Origin: Mycolicibacterium neoaurum ATCC 25795
Lineage (GTDB): Bacteria > Actinomycetota > Actinomycetes > Mycobacteriales > Mycobacteriaceae
Reading direction: 5' to 3'
Assembly: GCF_000691525.1 (NCBI RefSeq)
Contig: NZ_JMDW01000008.1
Location: 620,001-684,000, forward strand
Length of the DNA: 64,000 nucleotides
A model generated the notes under the pieces. That model was given only the letters and a program-made list of their open reading frames with translations, did not search any database and was not told the DNA's origin. Both the position numbers and the translations under genes were made by a program. Positions 27,673 through 36,098 of the stretch are shown here, piece by piece. Positions within the stretch are counted from its first letter, which is position 1, and the number at the start of each line of letters is the position of its first letter.

Positions 27673-27711
27673 CTTCGGACCTGGTTTCCCTCCGAGAAAA
27701 TGTGTCGGTGA

Positions 27712-28065
27712 TCAGCGAGCGGGTGTCGGCTGGGTGTTGGTCGGCGAACTCGGTTCAGCATCGACGGGTTCGTTCCGCTCGCCCCAGAACGCCGTGTCGC
27801 CATCGTCGAACATGCCCATGTGCCAATCGGATTCGTAATCAACATCGGCATAGCCGAGATCGTCCCAGCCTAAGCTCGACTGACTGCCGATAAAAAGACC
27901 GAACATGAAGATCGCGCCGGCGATGATGACACCGCCTACGGCGATACCGACGCCTGCCGCGACACGGTAGATCCGGGTGGATGTCCTGGATCGGTCCGGC
28001 GACATGTCGACGACGGGGCTTGTGACGGTGGGCGGTTCGACGGGTGCATGCACAGTTTCGGACAT
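27712..28065 (-). CDS. Hypothetical single-pass membrane protein
   Basis: This 117-residue protein has a cytoplasmic Pro/Thr-rich N-terminus, one helix (VAAGVGIAVGGVIIAGAIFMFGLF reduced to its core GVGIAVGGVIIAGAIFMFG), and an acidic extracytoplasmic tail (WDDLGYADVDYESDWHMG) ending in Pro-rich residues. No family recognised. It is convergent with the kinase gene (39-bp gap) and follows the TetR gene on the same strand by 53 bp. Confidence 0.65.
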   Translation of the reverse strand: MSETVHAPVEPPTVTSPVVDMSPDRSRTSTRIYRVAAGVGIAVGGVIIAGAIFMFGLFIGSQSSLGWDDLGYADVDYESDWHMGMFDDGDTAFWGERNEPVDAEPSSPTNTQPTPAR

Positions 28066-28118
28066 GGCAACAGCGTGTCAACATGTCGAGATGTGCGGAA
28101 TCCGCCGAGCGGCGGTAT

Positions 28119-28703
28119 CTAACCGCCGACTGGATGGTCCGCCGCCGCGCCGGCGACCTTCGCGAGTGCGGCGCGACACATGTCCCGGGTTTCGCGCGGG
28201 GATTGCTTTCCGTGCCGGATGTCCAAGTGTGCCGAAGTCAACAGCGACCACGTCGCGCCCACCATGAACAGCGGTGTGAAGTGGGTATCGACCGACCCGT
28301 CCTGTTGTCCACGTTGGATGACGGCGATGATGCCTGCGTCGGACTCGCATTCGAAGTCATCGGGGTCGGCATCCGCACCTGCTCGCATCCACCAGCCGAG
28401 GCTGTCGAGACGTTCGAGCATCTCGTCGACGATTCGCAGATAGGCGGCCAACCCGGTGCCCTCGGCGGTGCGGGCTTGCTGAACGGCCTCTTCGTACTGG
28501 GACTCGACGAATGCCTCGATGCCCTCGGTCAGGGCGGCGCGATCAGGGAAGTAGCGGTTGAGCGTGCTTCGCGCGACGCCGGCGGCCTTGGCGATATCGC
28601 TCATCGACGCCGCCGCGTTGTCGGTCAACGCGTCGATGGCCGCCGTGAGCAGTGCCGCGCGGGTGCGGTCACGTAACCGTGGCGGGGGACCTGTTGTCGA
28701 CAT
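28119..28703 (-). CDS. TetR-family repressor of the adjacent ABC exporter
   Basis: This 194-residue protein has the HTH MSDIAKAAGVARSTLNRYFP (~38-57) after the helix RDRTRAALLTAAIDALT. The C-terminal ligand domain is Trp- and acidic-rich (DSLGWWMRAGADADPDDFEC). ATG 28703 is used; a longer open frame upstream is antisense to the ABC gene and ignored. It is divergent from the ABC exporter with 75 bp between starts, containing two palindromes, so repression of that exporter and itself is likely. Such pairs commonly respond to a toxic exported compound. Confidence 0.9.
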   Translation of the reverse strand: MSTTGPPPRLRDRTRAALLTAAIDALTDNAAASMSDIAKAAGVARSTLNRYFPDRAALTEGIEAFVESQYEEAVQQARTAEGTGLAAYLRIVDEMLERLDSLGWWMRAGADADPDDFECESDAGIIAVIQRGQQDGSVDTHFTPLFMVGATWSLLTSAHLDIRHGKQSPRETRDMCRAALAKVAGAAADHPVGG

Positions 28704-28721
28704 CCGCTCATGATGCCTCAT

Positions 28722-28738
28722 TGACCGTAAATCGGTCA
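28722..28738. promoter_or_regulatory. Palindrome 1 in TetR/ABC promoter
   Basis: TGACCG-TAAAT-CGGTCA is a perfect 6-5-6 inverted repeat 18 bp upstream of the TetR start. This is a classic TetR operator length and position. Confidence 0.6.
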
Positions 28739-28754
28739 TGACTTGACGAAAATC

Positions 28755-28768
28755 GGACATATATGTCC
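28755..28768. promoter_or_regulatory. Palindrome 2 in TetR/ABC promoter
   Basis: GGACATATATGTCC is a perfect 14-bp palindrome ending 10 bp before the ABC gene ATG. It has a TATAT core that may overlap the -10 element. There is no Shine-Dalgarno between it and the ATG, so the ABC message may be leaderless. Confidence 0.6.
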
Positions 28769-28778
28769 TAATTTTCCC

Positions 28779-30599
28779 ATGGCCATCGATGTGACGCCCG
28801 ATCGTCGCGACGTGAAGCAGCCGACGAAGCTGTCCGTGTTGTGGGGGTTTGCCCGTCCACACCGTGGCGCCCTCGCCCTCGGCCTCGCGCTGGGTCTCGG
28901 TGTGTCGGCAGCTGAACTCGCGACACCCTTGGTCACGCGATGGGTGCTGGACGCTATCGGCATGCCGGGCAACCGATTCGGCGCGCCGGTCATGCTGCTG
29001 GCGGGGCTGATCGTCGTCGGCACCATCTTGAGCTGGCGGCAATGGATCGTGCTCGGGACGCTGGCGGAGAACATCGTCTACGACGCCCGCCAGGGCATGA
29101 TCCGTCGCTTCCTGCGGGCCAGGCTGACGCCACTGCAGGCACGACCGAGCGGCGAAATGGTGACTCGGGTCACCAGCGACACCGTGCTGTTGCGGGAGGC
29201 CGCCTCCTCCAGTGCGGTCGGCCTTGTCAACGGCACCATCACCGTGATCGGGACCCTGATCCTGATGGTGTACCTGAACCCGATGCTGGGTGCGATCACC
29301 ATCACGGCAATGGTCCTTGTTGCGTTGGTGTTTGCCGTCTTGATGCCCGCCATCGGGCATGCGCAGGAGGAAGCGCAGGGCTCGTTGGGACGTCTCGGCG
29401 GATCGCTGGAGTCGACCTTGCGCGCCATCAAGACCGTGAAGGTCGCCAAGGCAGAGGATCGTCAAACCGATGCTCTGCTGAAGCTGGCCGATAATTCGCG
29501 GGGACATGGCGTACGTGCCATCCGCCGAGAGGCGCTGGTGTGGAGTGTGACCTTCTCCGGAGTGCAGGCCGCCACTCTGGTGATCGTCTGCGGCGGTGCG
29601 TATCTCGTATCTGTCGGGCAGCTCGGTGTGTCCACACTGGTGGCGTTCCTGCTCTACGCAGTGGGCTTGTTGGGTCCCGCGATGGAACTGAGTACCCACC
29701 TGACCACGCTGCAGGCGGGTATCGCGGCGGCAGGCCGGATCAGAGACGTGCAGGCACTGCCGCCGGAGCGATCCGGCGGATCCGCGTCGACCCTGCCCGC
29801 CGACGAGGACCCTGTCATCACGCTCGAGCGGGTCAGTGCCCGATACCGCTCCGACGGTCCGATGATTGTTCGCGATGTCGATCTCGTGGTGCCTCGACGC
29901 GGTCACACCGCGATCGTCGGAACCTCGGGTGCCGGGAAGACGACATTGTTCGCCCTCATGCTCAACTTCATCGATCCCGACACGGGCCGACTGCTGATGG
30001 CCGGCACGCCGTACGCGGAGCTGGGCAGCAACGGTGTTCGGGGCCGACTCGGCTATGTCGAGCAGGATAGTCCGCTGCTACCGGGCACCCTTCGCGATAA
30101 CTTGATGTTTGCCAATCCGGCTGCGTCGCAGGTTGACATCGATGAGGTGGTCACGCAGCTCCGACTGTCCGACCTCGTCGATGGGCTCGCGCACGGCCTC
30201 GATACCGATGTCGAGGCGGCGACCATCTCGGGCGGACAGCGTCAACGTGTCGCGCTCGCGCGGGCACTGCTGGCCGAACCCGATGTGCTGATGCTCGACG
30301 AGGTCACCGCTCAGATCGACGGGCTTTCCGAATCGGCTGTGCACGATGTCATTCGGTATCAGGCAAAGCGGCGCGCGGTCATCACCATCGCGCACCGTCT
30401 CTCGACGGTCATCGACGCGGACACGATCATCGTGATGGATGAAGGCCGAATCGTGGACCGTGGGTGTCACGCCGAGCTGATCGAACGGTGCGTGTTATAC
30501 CAACGTCTGGTCGACGCCTTGCGCGTCGATCTCAGCGGCAGCCCGCGCAGTGATGACACCGCAGAATCACCACTCCGAGAACTGAGGACCACACCATGA
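28779..30599 (+). CDS. ABC exporter, fused membrane and ATPase domains
   Basis: This 606-residue half-transporter has six membrane helices (~25-310) followed by an ATPase domain. Walker A is VGTSGAGKTTLF, the signature ISGGQRQRVALARALL, Walker B VLMLDEVTAQIDG and H-loop ITIAHRLST. It is of the MsbA/lipid-A or drug exporter type and probably works as a homodimer. Start at ATG 28779, just downstream of the palindrome. It overlaps the next membrane protein gene by 4 nt (ATGA). Divergent TetR suggests efflux of a hydrophobic toxin or drug. Confidence 0.93.
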   Translation: MAIDVTPDRRDVKQPTKLSVLWGFARPHRGALALGLALGLGVSAAELATPLVTRWVLDAIGMPGNRFGAPVMLLAGLIVVGTILSWRQWIVLGTLAENIVYDARQGMIRRFLRARLTPLQARPSGEMVTRVTSDTVLLREAASSSAVGLVNGTITVIGTLILMVYLNPMLGAITITAMVLVALVFAVLMPAIGHAQEEAQGSLGRLGGSLESTLRAIKTVKVAKAEDRQTDALLKLADNSRGHGVRAIRREALVWSVTFSGVQAATLVIVCGGAYLVSVGQLGVSTLVAFLLYAVGLLGPAMELSTHLTTLQAGIAAAGRIRDVQALPPERSGGSASTLPADEDPVITLERVSARYRSDGPMIVRDVDLVVPRRGHTAIVGTSGAGKTTLFALMLNFIDPDTGRLLMAGTPYAELGSNGVRGRLGYVEQDSPLLPGTLRDNLMFANPAASQVDIDEVVTQLRLSDLVDGLAHGLDTDVEAATISGGQRQRVALARALLAEPDVLMLDEVTAQIDGLSESAVHDVIRYQAKRRAVITIAHRLSTVIDADTIIVMDEGRIVDRGCHAELIERCVLYQRLVDALRVDLSGSPRSDDTAESPLRELRTTP

Positions 30600-31147
30600 C
30601 CGACAACCCGACCCCGGTGCAGGCTCGGCCCGCGGGCGGCCGATGGAAGGTGCTGTCCGCCAATGATATTTACGGCGGCGTGATCGGTACCGTGTTCGCC
30701 AGTGCGACCCTGGCTGCCATCCCGGTCGGGCAAGCGCCCAGCTATTCGGCTTTGTGGGTGGCCGTCAGTGTCGCGATCGCGGCCGTGACGCGCAGTTACG
30801 GACAGCACGTCTCGACACACGAGGTGAATTCGGAGACGGGATTCTGGCGGGATCTCGGTTCTTCGATGCTCACCGGCATCCCCATGGTGCTGGCGTCCAT
30901 TCCCACGGTGGTCGCCTTGTGGTTGGCCCACATATTCGCGTGGCGCGACGATGTGGAGGGCCCGGACGGGTTGGACACCATCGGATTCACGTCGATCATC
31001 TTGCTGATGAACGCGGCGCTGCTCTTCGGTTGGGGTCTGCTGGCCGGCCGTATCGGTGGCTACTCCCGCTGGGGCGCGCTGGCCGTCGGTGTCGGCAACG
31101 CCGGGATCGGACTGGTGGTGATTCTGGTGAACCTCATGATCAAGTGA
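30596..31147 (+). CDS. Hypothetical polytopic membrane protein
   Basis: This 183-residue protein has about five membrane segments (GGVIGTVFASATLAAIPVG; ALWVAVSVAIAAVTRSY; MLTGIPMVLASIPTVVALWL; IILLMNAALLFGWGLLAG; AVGVGNAGIGLVVILVNLMI). No family recognised. It is coupled to the ABC exporter by ATGA overlap, so it is probably an accessory subunit or contributes to the same resistance function. Confidence 0.75.
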   Translation: MTDNPTPVQARPAGGRWKVLSANDIYGGVIGTVFASATLAAIPVGQAPSYSALWVAVSVAIAAVTRSYGQHVSTHEVNSETGFWRDLGSSMLTGIPMVLASIPTVVALWLAHIFAWRDDVEGPDGLDTIGFTSIILLMNAALLFGWGLLAGRIGGYSRWGALAVGVGNAGIGLVVILVNLMIK

Positions 31148-31222
31148 TCACGGCCATCGGCATGGCTCTCTCGGCTATCGTCGGCGCCATACCCGACAGT
31201 CCGCCGCGAAGGGATCGTCCGC

Positions 31223-32092
31223 ATGCCCATCGACCCGAACGCCATCGGCGCGAAGTCCGACGCTCAGATCGTCACCTGGACCGATCGCGACACATTGCTC
31301 TATGCGCTCGGTGTCGGAGCGGGGGTCGACGACCTGGCGTTCACCACCGAGAACAGCCACGGCATCGAGCAGCAGGTGTTGCCGACGTTCGCGGTGATCG
31401 CGTGCTCGCCCTTCGGCGCCGCGATGCTGATCGGATCGTTCAACTTCAGCATGTTGTTGCACGGGTCGCAGGAGATCCGGGTGTTTGCGCCGCTGCCGCC
31501 GGCCGGCAGTCTGCGTGTGCATTCCGAGGTCGCCGACATCCAGGACAAGGGAGCGGGCAAGAACGCCGTGGTGATGTTCAAAGGCGTCGGAGCCGACCCC
31601 GACAGTGGTGCGGTTCTGGTCGAAACCCTGACCACCGTGGTGATCCGGGGTGAAGGTGGATTCGGCGGACAACCGGGGCAGCGACCGCCCGCACCGCAGT
31701 TCCCCGACCGCGCCCCCGATGCGCATGTCGCGCTGACCACGCGCGATGACCAGGCGCTGCTGTACCGGCTCTCCGGGGACCGTAATCCGCTGCACAGTGA
31801 TCCGTGGTTCGCCCAGACTCTGGCCGGATTTCCCCGTCCGATCCTGCATGGTCTGTGCACCTATGGTGTCGCGGGGCGGGCGCTGGTCGCCGAGCTCGGT
31901 GGCGGGGATGCCACCAAGGTCACCGCGATCGCCTCGCGATTCAGTTCACCGGTGTTCCCCGGAGAGACTCTCACGACATCGATCTGGCGCACCGATGACC
32001 AACGGGCGGTGTTCCGAACCGAGGCGGCCCGACCCGACGGATCGGAGTCCCGGGTGGTACTCGACGACGGCACAGCGGAGTACAACGACTGA
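31223..32092 (+). CDS. htdY: (R)-specific 3-hydroxyacyl-CoA dehydratase HtdY (MaoC)
   Basis: This 289-residue double hot-dog protein has the hydratase-2 motif YRLSGDRNPLHSDPWFAQTL (~179-198) with catalytic Asp and His. It is followed by FPRPILHGLCTYGVAGRAL, and the N-terminal half includes TDRDTLLYALGVGAG. It closely resembles M. tuberculosis Rv3389c (HtdY, 290 aa). It hydrates or dehydrates trans-2-enoyl-CoA/(R)-3-hydroxyacyl-CoA in fatty-acid or sterol-side-chain metabolism in the cytosol. Stand-alone here; the start has CGAAGGGAT-like weak ribosome site. Confidence 0.92.
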   Translation: MPIDPNAIGAKSDAQIVTWTDRDTLLYALGVGAGVDDLAFTTENSHGIEQQVLPTFAVIACSPFGAAMLIGSFNFSMLLHGSQEIRVFAPLPPAGSLRVHSEVADIQDKGAGKNAVVMFKGVGADPDSGAVLVETLTTVVIRGEGGFGGQPGQRPPAPQFPDRAPDAHVALTTRDDQALLYRLSGDRNPLHSDPWFAQTLAGFPRPILHGLCTYGVAGRALVAELGGGDATKVTAIASRFSSPVFPGETLTTSIWRTDDQRAVFRTEAARPDGSESRVVLDDGTAEYND

Positions 32093-32146
32093 TTTCGTAG
32101 GCTCAAATGCCTGTGCGGGTGGTCCCTGCGTTGACAGGATGTCCTG

Positions 32147-33028
32147 ATGAGATTGGCTGTGGGATACCTCGCCACCCCCGGCGGAGCGGATGCGGTCGCC
32201 CTGGGCGTCCGACTGGCCAGGAGCCTGGCCGCTGAACTGGATATATGCATCGTGTTGCCCCCCGATCGCGGCGTACCTGCGATGGTGACCACCGGTGGGT
32301 ACGAGGAACTGTTGGCCCAGCAGGCCCACGAGTGGTTGGCCGATGCGCTGGCGACGGTGCCCGATGACGTCGTCGCGCACGCGCATGTGAGTTTCAGTGA
32401 CTCGCCATCCGACGGCCTGCTCAGTGAGGTGCGGCGCCTCGGTGCGCAGGCGGTCATCGTCGGCGGCGCGGGTGGCGGACTGGTCGGCAGTTTCACCCTT
32501 GGTTCGGTGGTCAACGATCTGCTGCACTCGTCCCATGTGCCGGTGGCCGTTGCGCCCAGAGGAACTCGGTTGTCGGCGGCCACCCGGGTGCGGGAGGTGA
32601 CATGCGCGATCGGTGAACGTGCGGGCGCGGCTGTGCTGCTGGAGGTGGCGGTACGGGCCTGCGAGCGGGCCGACGTCCCGTTGCGACTGGTGTCGCTGGT
32701 CGCCCTCGACCCGATGCTCGGATCACTGCGCGGGGATGCCGAGGCGTCGCGCGAGCGCGCACTCGAACACGCACACCGGACCCTGAACGAAGCGAAGGAA
32801 TCGCTGCCGGAAGGCTTTTCGGTCACGGCGACGGTCGCTGACGGCAGCTCGGTGGAGGATGCCGTGAGCCGACTGCCCTGGCATGACGGGGACGTGATCA
32901 TGGTCGGCTCCAGCAGATTGGCCGCGCCACGGCGGTTGTTCCTCGGGTCGACGGCGGCCAAGATGCTGCGGGTGCTGGAGGTTCCGATGATCGTCGTGCC
33001 CAGGACCGCCGATCAGGAGGTCTCATGA
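32147..33028 (+). CDS. Universal stress protein, tandem Usp domains
   Basis: This 293-residue protein has two Usp domains (~1-143 and ~150-290). Each ends in an ATP-binding G-rich loop: VGGAGGGLVGSFTLGSVVND and MVGSSRLAAPRRLFLGSTAA. It overlaps the start of an APC permease by 4 nt (ATGA). Usp proteins fused or coupled to transporters often act as ATP- or cAMP-dependent regulatory subunits, so it may modulate that permease. Cytoplasmic. Confidence 0.88.
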   Translation: MRLAVGYLATPGGADAVALGVRLARSLAAELDICIVLPPDRGVPAMVTTGGYEELLAQQAHEWLADALATVPDDVVAHAHVSFSDSPSDGLLSEVRRLGAQAVIVGGAGGGLVGSFTLGSVVNDLLHSSHVPVAVAPRGTRLSAATRVREVTCAIGERAGAAVLLEVAVRACERADVPLRLVSLVALDPMLGSLRGDAEASRERALEHAHRTLNEAKESLPEGFSVTATVADGSSVEDAVSRLPWHDGDVIMVGSSRLAAPRRLFLGSTAAKMLRVLEVPMIVVPRTADQEVS

Positions 33029-34548
33029 CCACGAGCAGTTCGGATACGGCCAGCGGATCGATCTCCAAGGGGCTTGCCGAGGGCAAGGTCGGCACCCTCT
33101 CCGGCGCCATGCTCGGGATCTCCTGCGTGGCACCGGGTTATACCCTGACCGCCAGCATCGGGGTGATCGTCGCCGCAGTGGGTCTGAAGATGCCGGCGAT
33201 CTTCATCGCCGGTTTCATCCCGATGTTCCTCACCGCCTACGCCTACCGTGAACTGAACTCCCGCACGCCGGACTGCGGGGCATCGTTCACCTGGTCCACC
33301 AAGGCCTTCGGCCCCTATGTGGGATGGATGTGCGGGTGGGGCATGGTGGTCGCCTCGATCATCGTGCTGTCCAATCTGGCGGCAATCGCCGTCGAGTTCT
33401 TCTACCTGTTGATCGCGCGCGTGTTCAATCAACCCGGCATCGCCGATCTGGCGGGAAATGTCGCGGTCAACATCATCACCACCCTGGTGTTCATCGCACT
33501 GGCGACACTGATCGCCAGCCGCGGCATCACGACCAGCGAGCGCGTCCAGTTCGTGCTGGTGGGCTTTCAGTTGGTGGTGCTGGTGGCGTTCGCGGTCACC
33601 GCCTTCGTGCACGTGAGCCGGGGCGACGCGCCGGCCGGGCTGAGCTTCGACCTGGACTGGTTCAACCCCTTCACCGGACTGACGCTGGCCGTGTTCGCCG
33701 TCGGCCTCACCGGTTCGATCTTCGCGTTCTGGGGTTGGGACACCTGCCTGACCCTCGGTGAGGAATCCAAGGATCCGACCAAGGTGCCGGGACGCGCCGG
33801 GCTGTTGTGTGTGACATCGATCCTGATCACCTACCTGCTGATCGCGGTGGCGGTGATGATGTACGCCGGGGTTGGCGAGGAGGGGCTCGGCCTGGGTAAC
33901 CCGGAGAACTCGGAGAATGTCTTCGGTGCACTGGCCGACCCGGTGCTGGGTCCGTGGTTCGGTCCGCTGCTCTACCTGGCGGTGTTCGCCTCCTCGGTGG
34001 CCAGCCTGCAGACCACCTTCCTACCCGCGGCCCGCGCCATGCTCGCGATGGGTGCCTATAAGGCGTTCCCGGCCCGCTTCGCCGAGGTGAGCCCGCGGTT
34101 CCTCACCCCGGTGTACTCCACCGTGGTCGCCGGTGTGGTCACGGCCGGTTTCTACACCGTGGTCAAGCTGTTGTCCGACAATGCGCTGTGGGACACCATC
34201 GCCGCGTTGGGCATCATGATCTGTTGGTACTACGGCATCACCGCATTCGCCTGTGTCTGGTTCTTCCGGCGTGAGTTGTTCGACAACGCCCACAACATCA
34301 TCTTCAAATTCCTGTTCCCGCTGCTGGGCGGGCTGATGCTGGCGGTCGTCTTCGTCATCGCGATCGGCGAGAGCATGAACCCGGAGAACGGCAGCGGTGC
34401 GGAGATCGGTGGTATCGGGCTGGTGTTCTTCATCGGATTCGGCATCCTGGCGCTCGGGGCGGTGCTGATGCTCGTGATGCGGGCGCGACGACCGGAGTTC
34501 TTCCTCGGTCAGACGCTGAGGCGGGATACCCCGGCGCTCAAGGAATAG
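33025..34548 (+). CDS. APC-superfamily amino acid/polyamine permease
   Basis: This 507-residue protein has 12 predicted membrane helices. The APC start motif region GTLSGAMLGISCVAPGYTLT is in helix 1, and ELNSRTPDCGASFTWSTKAF after helix 2 is the usual amino acid permease signature. FAFWGWDTCLTLGEESKDPT in helix 6 is typical of bacterial APC transporters. Coupled to the preceding universal stress protein. Substrate cannot be told from sequence; amino acids or polyamines are likely. Confidence 0.9.
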   Translation: MTTSSSDTASGSISKGLAEGKVGTLSGAMLGISCVAPGYTLTASIGVIVAAVGLKMPAIFIAGFIPMFLTAYAYRELNSRTPDCGASFTWSTKAFGPYVGWMCGWGMVVASIIVLSNLAAIAVEFFYLLIARVFNQPGIADLAGNVAVNIITTLVFIALATLIASRGITTSERVQFVLVGFQLVVLVAFAVTAFVHVSRGDAPAGLSFDLDWFNPFTGLTLAVFAVGLTGSIFAFWGWDTCLTLGEESKDPTKVPGRAGLLCVTSILITYLLIAVAVMMYAGVGEEGLGLGNPENSENVFGALADPVLGPWFGPLLYLAVFASSVASLQTTFLPAARAMLAMGAYKAFPARFAEVSPRFLTPVYSTVVAGVVTAGFYTVVKLLSDNALWDTIAALGIMICWYYGITAFACVWFFRRELFDNAHNIIFKFLFPLLGGLMLAVVFVIAIGESMNPENGSGAEIGGIGLVFFIGFGILALGAVLMLVMRARRPEFFLGQTLRRDTPALKE

Positions 34549-34551
34549 CGC

Positions 34552-35859
34552 TCAGCGCTCATCGGCAGTCGGTGGTGGCTCGTAGGGTGTGTACCACCAC
34601 CATTGGGCCTTCTCGCCGAGTGGGCCGCGACACGGTGCGACCGGGGGTCTGGCTCGGGTGGGCGGCCTCGCCAGCGATGCCGACACCAGTTGTCGGCCCT
34701 CGTCGTCGGTGACCACGAGAGCTTCGGCCGGCCCGGTGATCGTGATCTCGCCCTTGTGATGCATGCGGTGATGCCACGGGCAGAGCAACACCAGATTGTC
34801 GAGCTCAGTGGCCCCGCCGTGTTCCCAGTGGATCAGGTGATGGGCGTGCAGGCCGCGGGTTGCCCCGCAGCCGGGCACCACACAGGTGTGATCCCGGTGC
34901 TCCAACGCCCGACGCAGCCGACGGCTGATCGTCCGGGTGGTGCGCCCCGCCCCAATCGGGCGGCCATGGCGTTCCAACCACACCTCGCACGTTGCATCAC
35001 AGAGCAGCAGCTGGCGTTCCCCGTCGGTGAGCGCGGGCCCCAAATGCAATGCCGCGACGCCCTTGTCGGCATTGAGGTGCACCACCACCGTGGTGTGCTG
35101 GCCGTGCGGGCGGCGTTCGACATCGGTGTCCCAGCCGGCCTCGATCAGGCTGATGAACGCATCAACAGTGTCCGGGAACGGTGCGGTCGGGTCCGCGGGC
35201 AGCGCCGCACCCTCGTTCACCTCCACCTGCGGGACATCGCGGCCGTCCTGGGCGTAACGGTCACGCTTCCAGTCCGCGACCAAGGCGTCCTTATGGGAGG
35301 CCAGCGCCGCGTCGAACTTCGCTGCCTCCAACTTCGGGAGCCGGATCTTGTAGGTGGTGTACCCGTCTTGGTCATAACTACTGAAAGACCGCTTGGGCTC
35401 GCGGGGCTTCGCATCGGGGCGGGGTTCCTGCTTTACCGCGGTCCGCAACTGGGTGACCGTGGCGACCTGCACCAGATTCGCGTAATGGTCATCGCAGCCG
35501 GCCCCGGCGCGTTCGGCGATCACCCCGATCTGATCCAACGACACCCGACCTTCCCGCAACCCTCTGGTGCAGCGCGGCATTTCGTCGATCCGGTGTGCCA
35601 CAGCGACCATGGTCGCCGCGCGCCGTGCAGATACCCCTGCTTTCCAGGCGACCAGCGCTTCGATGGAACGACATCCGGTATGTCCCCACAGGGAATTGCC
35701 GTCGGGTGTGCCGCGGCCGTCGATTTCGGCGATGATCTCCACCAGCCGACCGTCGATGGCGTTGCGTTGCCCGGTCAGTTCCCCGATCTCGTCGAACAAC
35801 ATGTCCAGACGATCAATGGGGCGCACCTCATCCTCGAAAGAGGCTGCGGCGGTGGACAT
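34552..35859 (-). CDS. DUF222 / HNH endonuclease (13E12-type) protein
   Basis: This 435-residue protein has an N-terminal DUF222 domain (EIIAEIDGRGTPDGN; AWKAGVSARRAATMVAVAHR). A C-terminal HNH nuclease domain follows: CVVPGCGATRGLHAHHLIHW, EHGGATELDNLVLLCPWHHR. These 13E12-repeat proteins occur in multiple copies in mycobacteria and are thought to be mobile or self-spreading elements; function unknown. It is convergent with the permease with a 3-bp gap, and its start faces the ALDH remnant and dnaE2. Confidence 0.92.
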   Translation of the reverse strand: MSTAAASFEDEVRPIDRLDMLFDEIGELTGQRNAIDGRLVEIIAEIDGRGTPDGNSLWGHTGCRSIEALVAWKAGVSARRAATMVAVAHRIDEMPRCTRGLREGRVSLDQIGVIAERAGAGCDDHYANLVQVATVTQLRTAVKQEPRPDAKPREPKRSFSSYDQDGYTTYKIRLPKLEAAKFDAALASHKDALVADWKRDRYAQDGRDVPQVEVNEGAALPADPTAPFPDTVDAFISLIEAGWDTDVERRPHGQHTTVVVHLNADKGVAALHLGPALTDGERQLLLCDATCEVWLERHGRPIGAGRTTRTISRRLRRALEHRDHTCVVPGCGATRGLHAHHLIHWEHGGATELDNLVLLCPWHHRMHHKGEITITGPAEALVVTDDEGRQLVSASLARPPTRARPPVAPCRGPLGEKAQWWWYTPYEPPPTADER

Positions 35860-35918
35860 GACCCTATTCTAGAGAGGGGTACCGACAAGTTCTGGGCCAT
35901 GGGACAACGAAATCAGAC

Positions 35919-36059
35919 CCGCCCGCCATCGCCGTCGGTGCGCCGGTGATCATCATCAAACCGGCGGAGAAGACAGGCGTCGGGCGTGAGGGCGTCCGGT
36001 ACGCGATGGAGGACTACACCGATCCGCGGCGGCTGCTGCTGACGGGTCTGCCGCTCTGA
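35919..36059 (+). pseudogene. Aldehyde dehydrogenase deletion remnant
   Basis: The frame reads PPAIAVGAPVIIIKPAEKT and continues directly GVGREGVRYAMEDYTDPRRL to a TGA at 36057-36059. The first part is the NAD-binding 'VIxKPAExT' region from the middle of an aldehyde dehydrogenase; the second is the ALDH C-terminal 'GVGREGxRYAME' motif. About 250 residues including the catalytic Cys and Glu are missing, joined in frame. There is no start codon or N-terminus. It abuts the dnaE2 promoter. Confidence 0.75.
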
Positions 36060-36070
36060 GCGATGGCGTA

Positions 36071-36086
36071 TCGAACAATTGTTCGA
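36071..36086. promoter_or_regulatory. LexA (SOS) box of dnaE2
   Basis: TCGAAC-AATT-GTTCGA is a perfect match to the mycobacterial LexA site TCGAAC-N4-GTTCGA. It lies 12 bp upstream of the GTG start of dnaE2, so LexA bound here would block transcription. Damage induction of dnaE2 through such a site is well known in mycobacteria. Confidence 0.93.
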
Positions 36087-36098
36087 TACGCTGTATGG

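Noticed and set aside
28704..29906. Long N-terminal extension of the TetR frame
   Set aside because: It is antisense to the ABC exporter and crosses two palindromic operators; the ATG at 28703 gives a normal TetR length.
36063..36098. ATG start 12 codons upstream for dnaE2
   Set aside because: It would place the LexA box inside the coding region and does not match the usual DnaE2 N-terminus.
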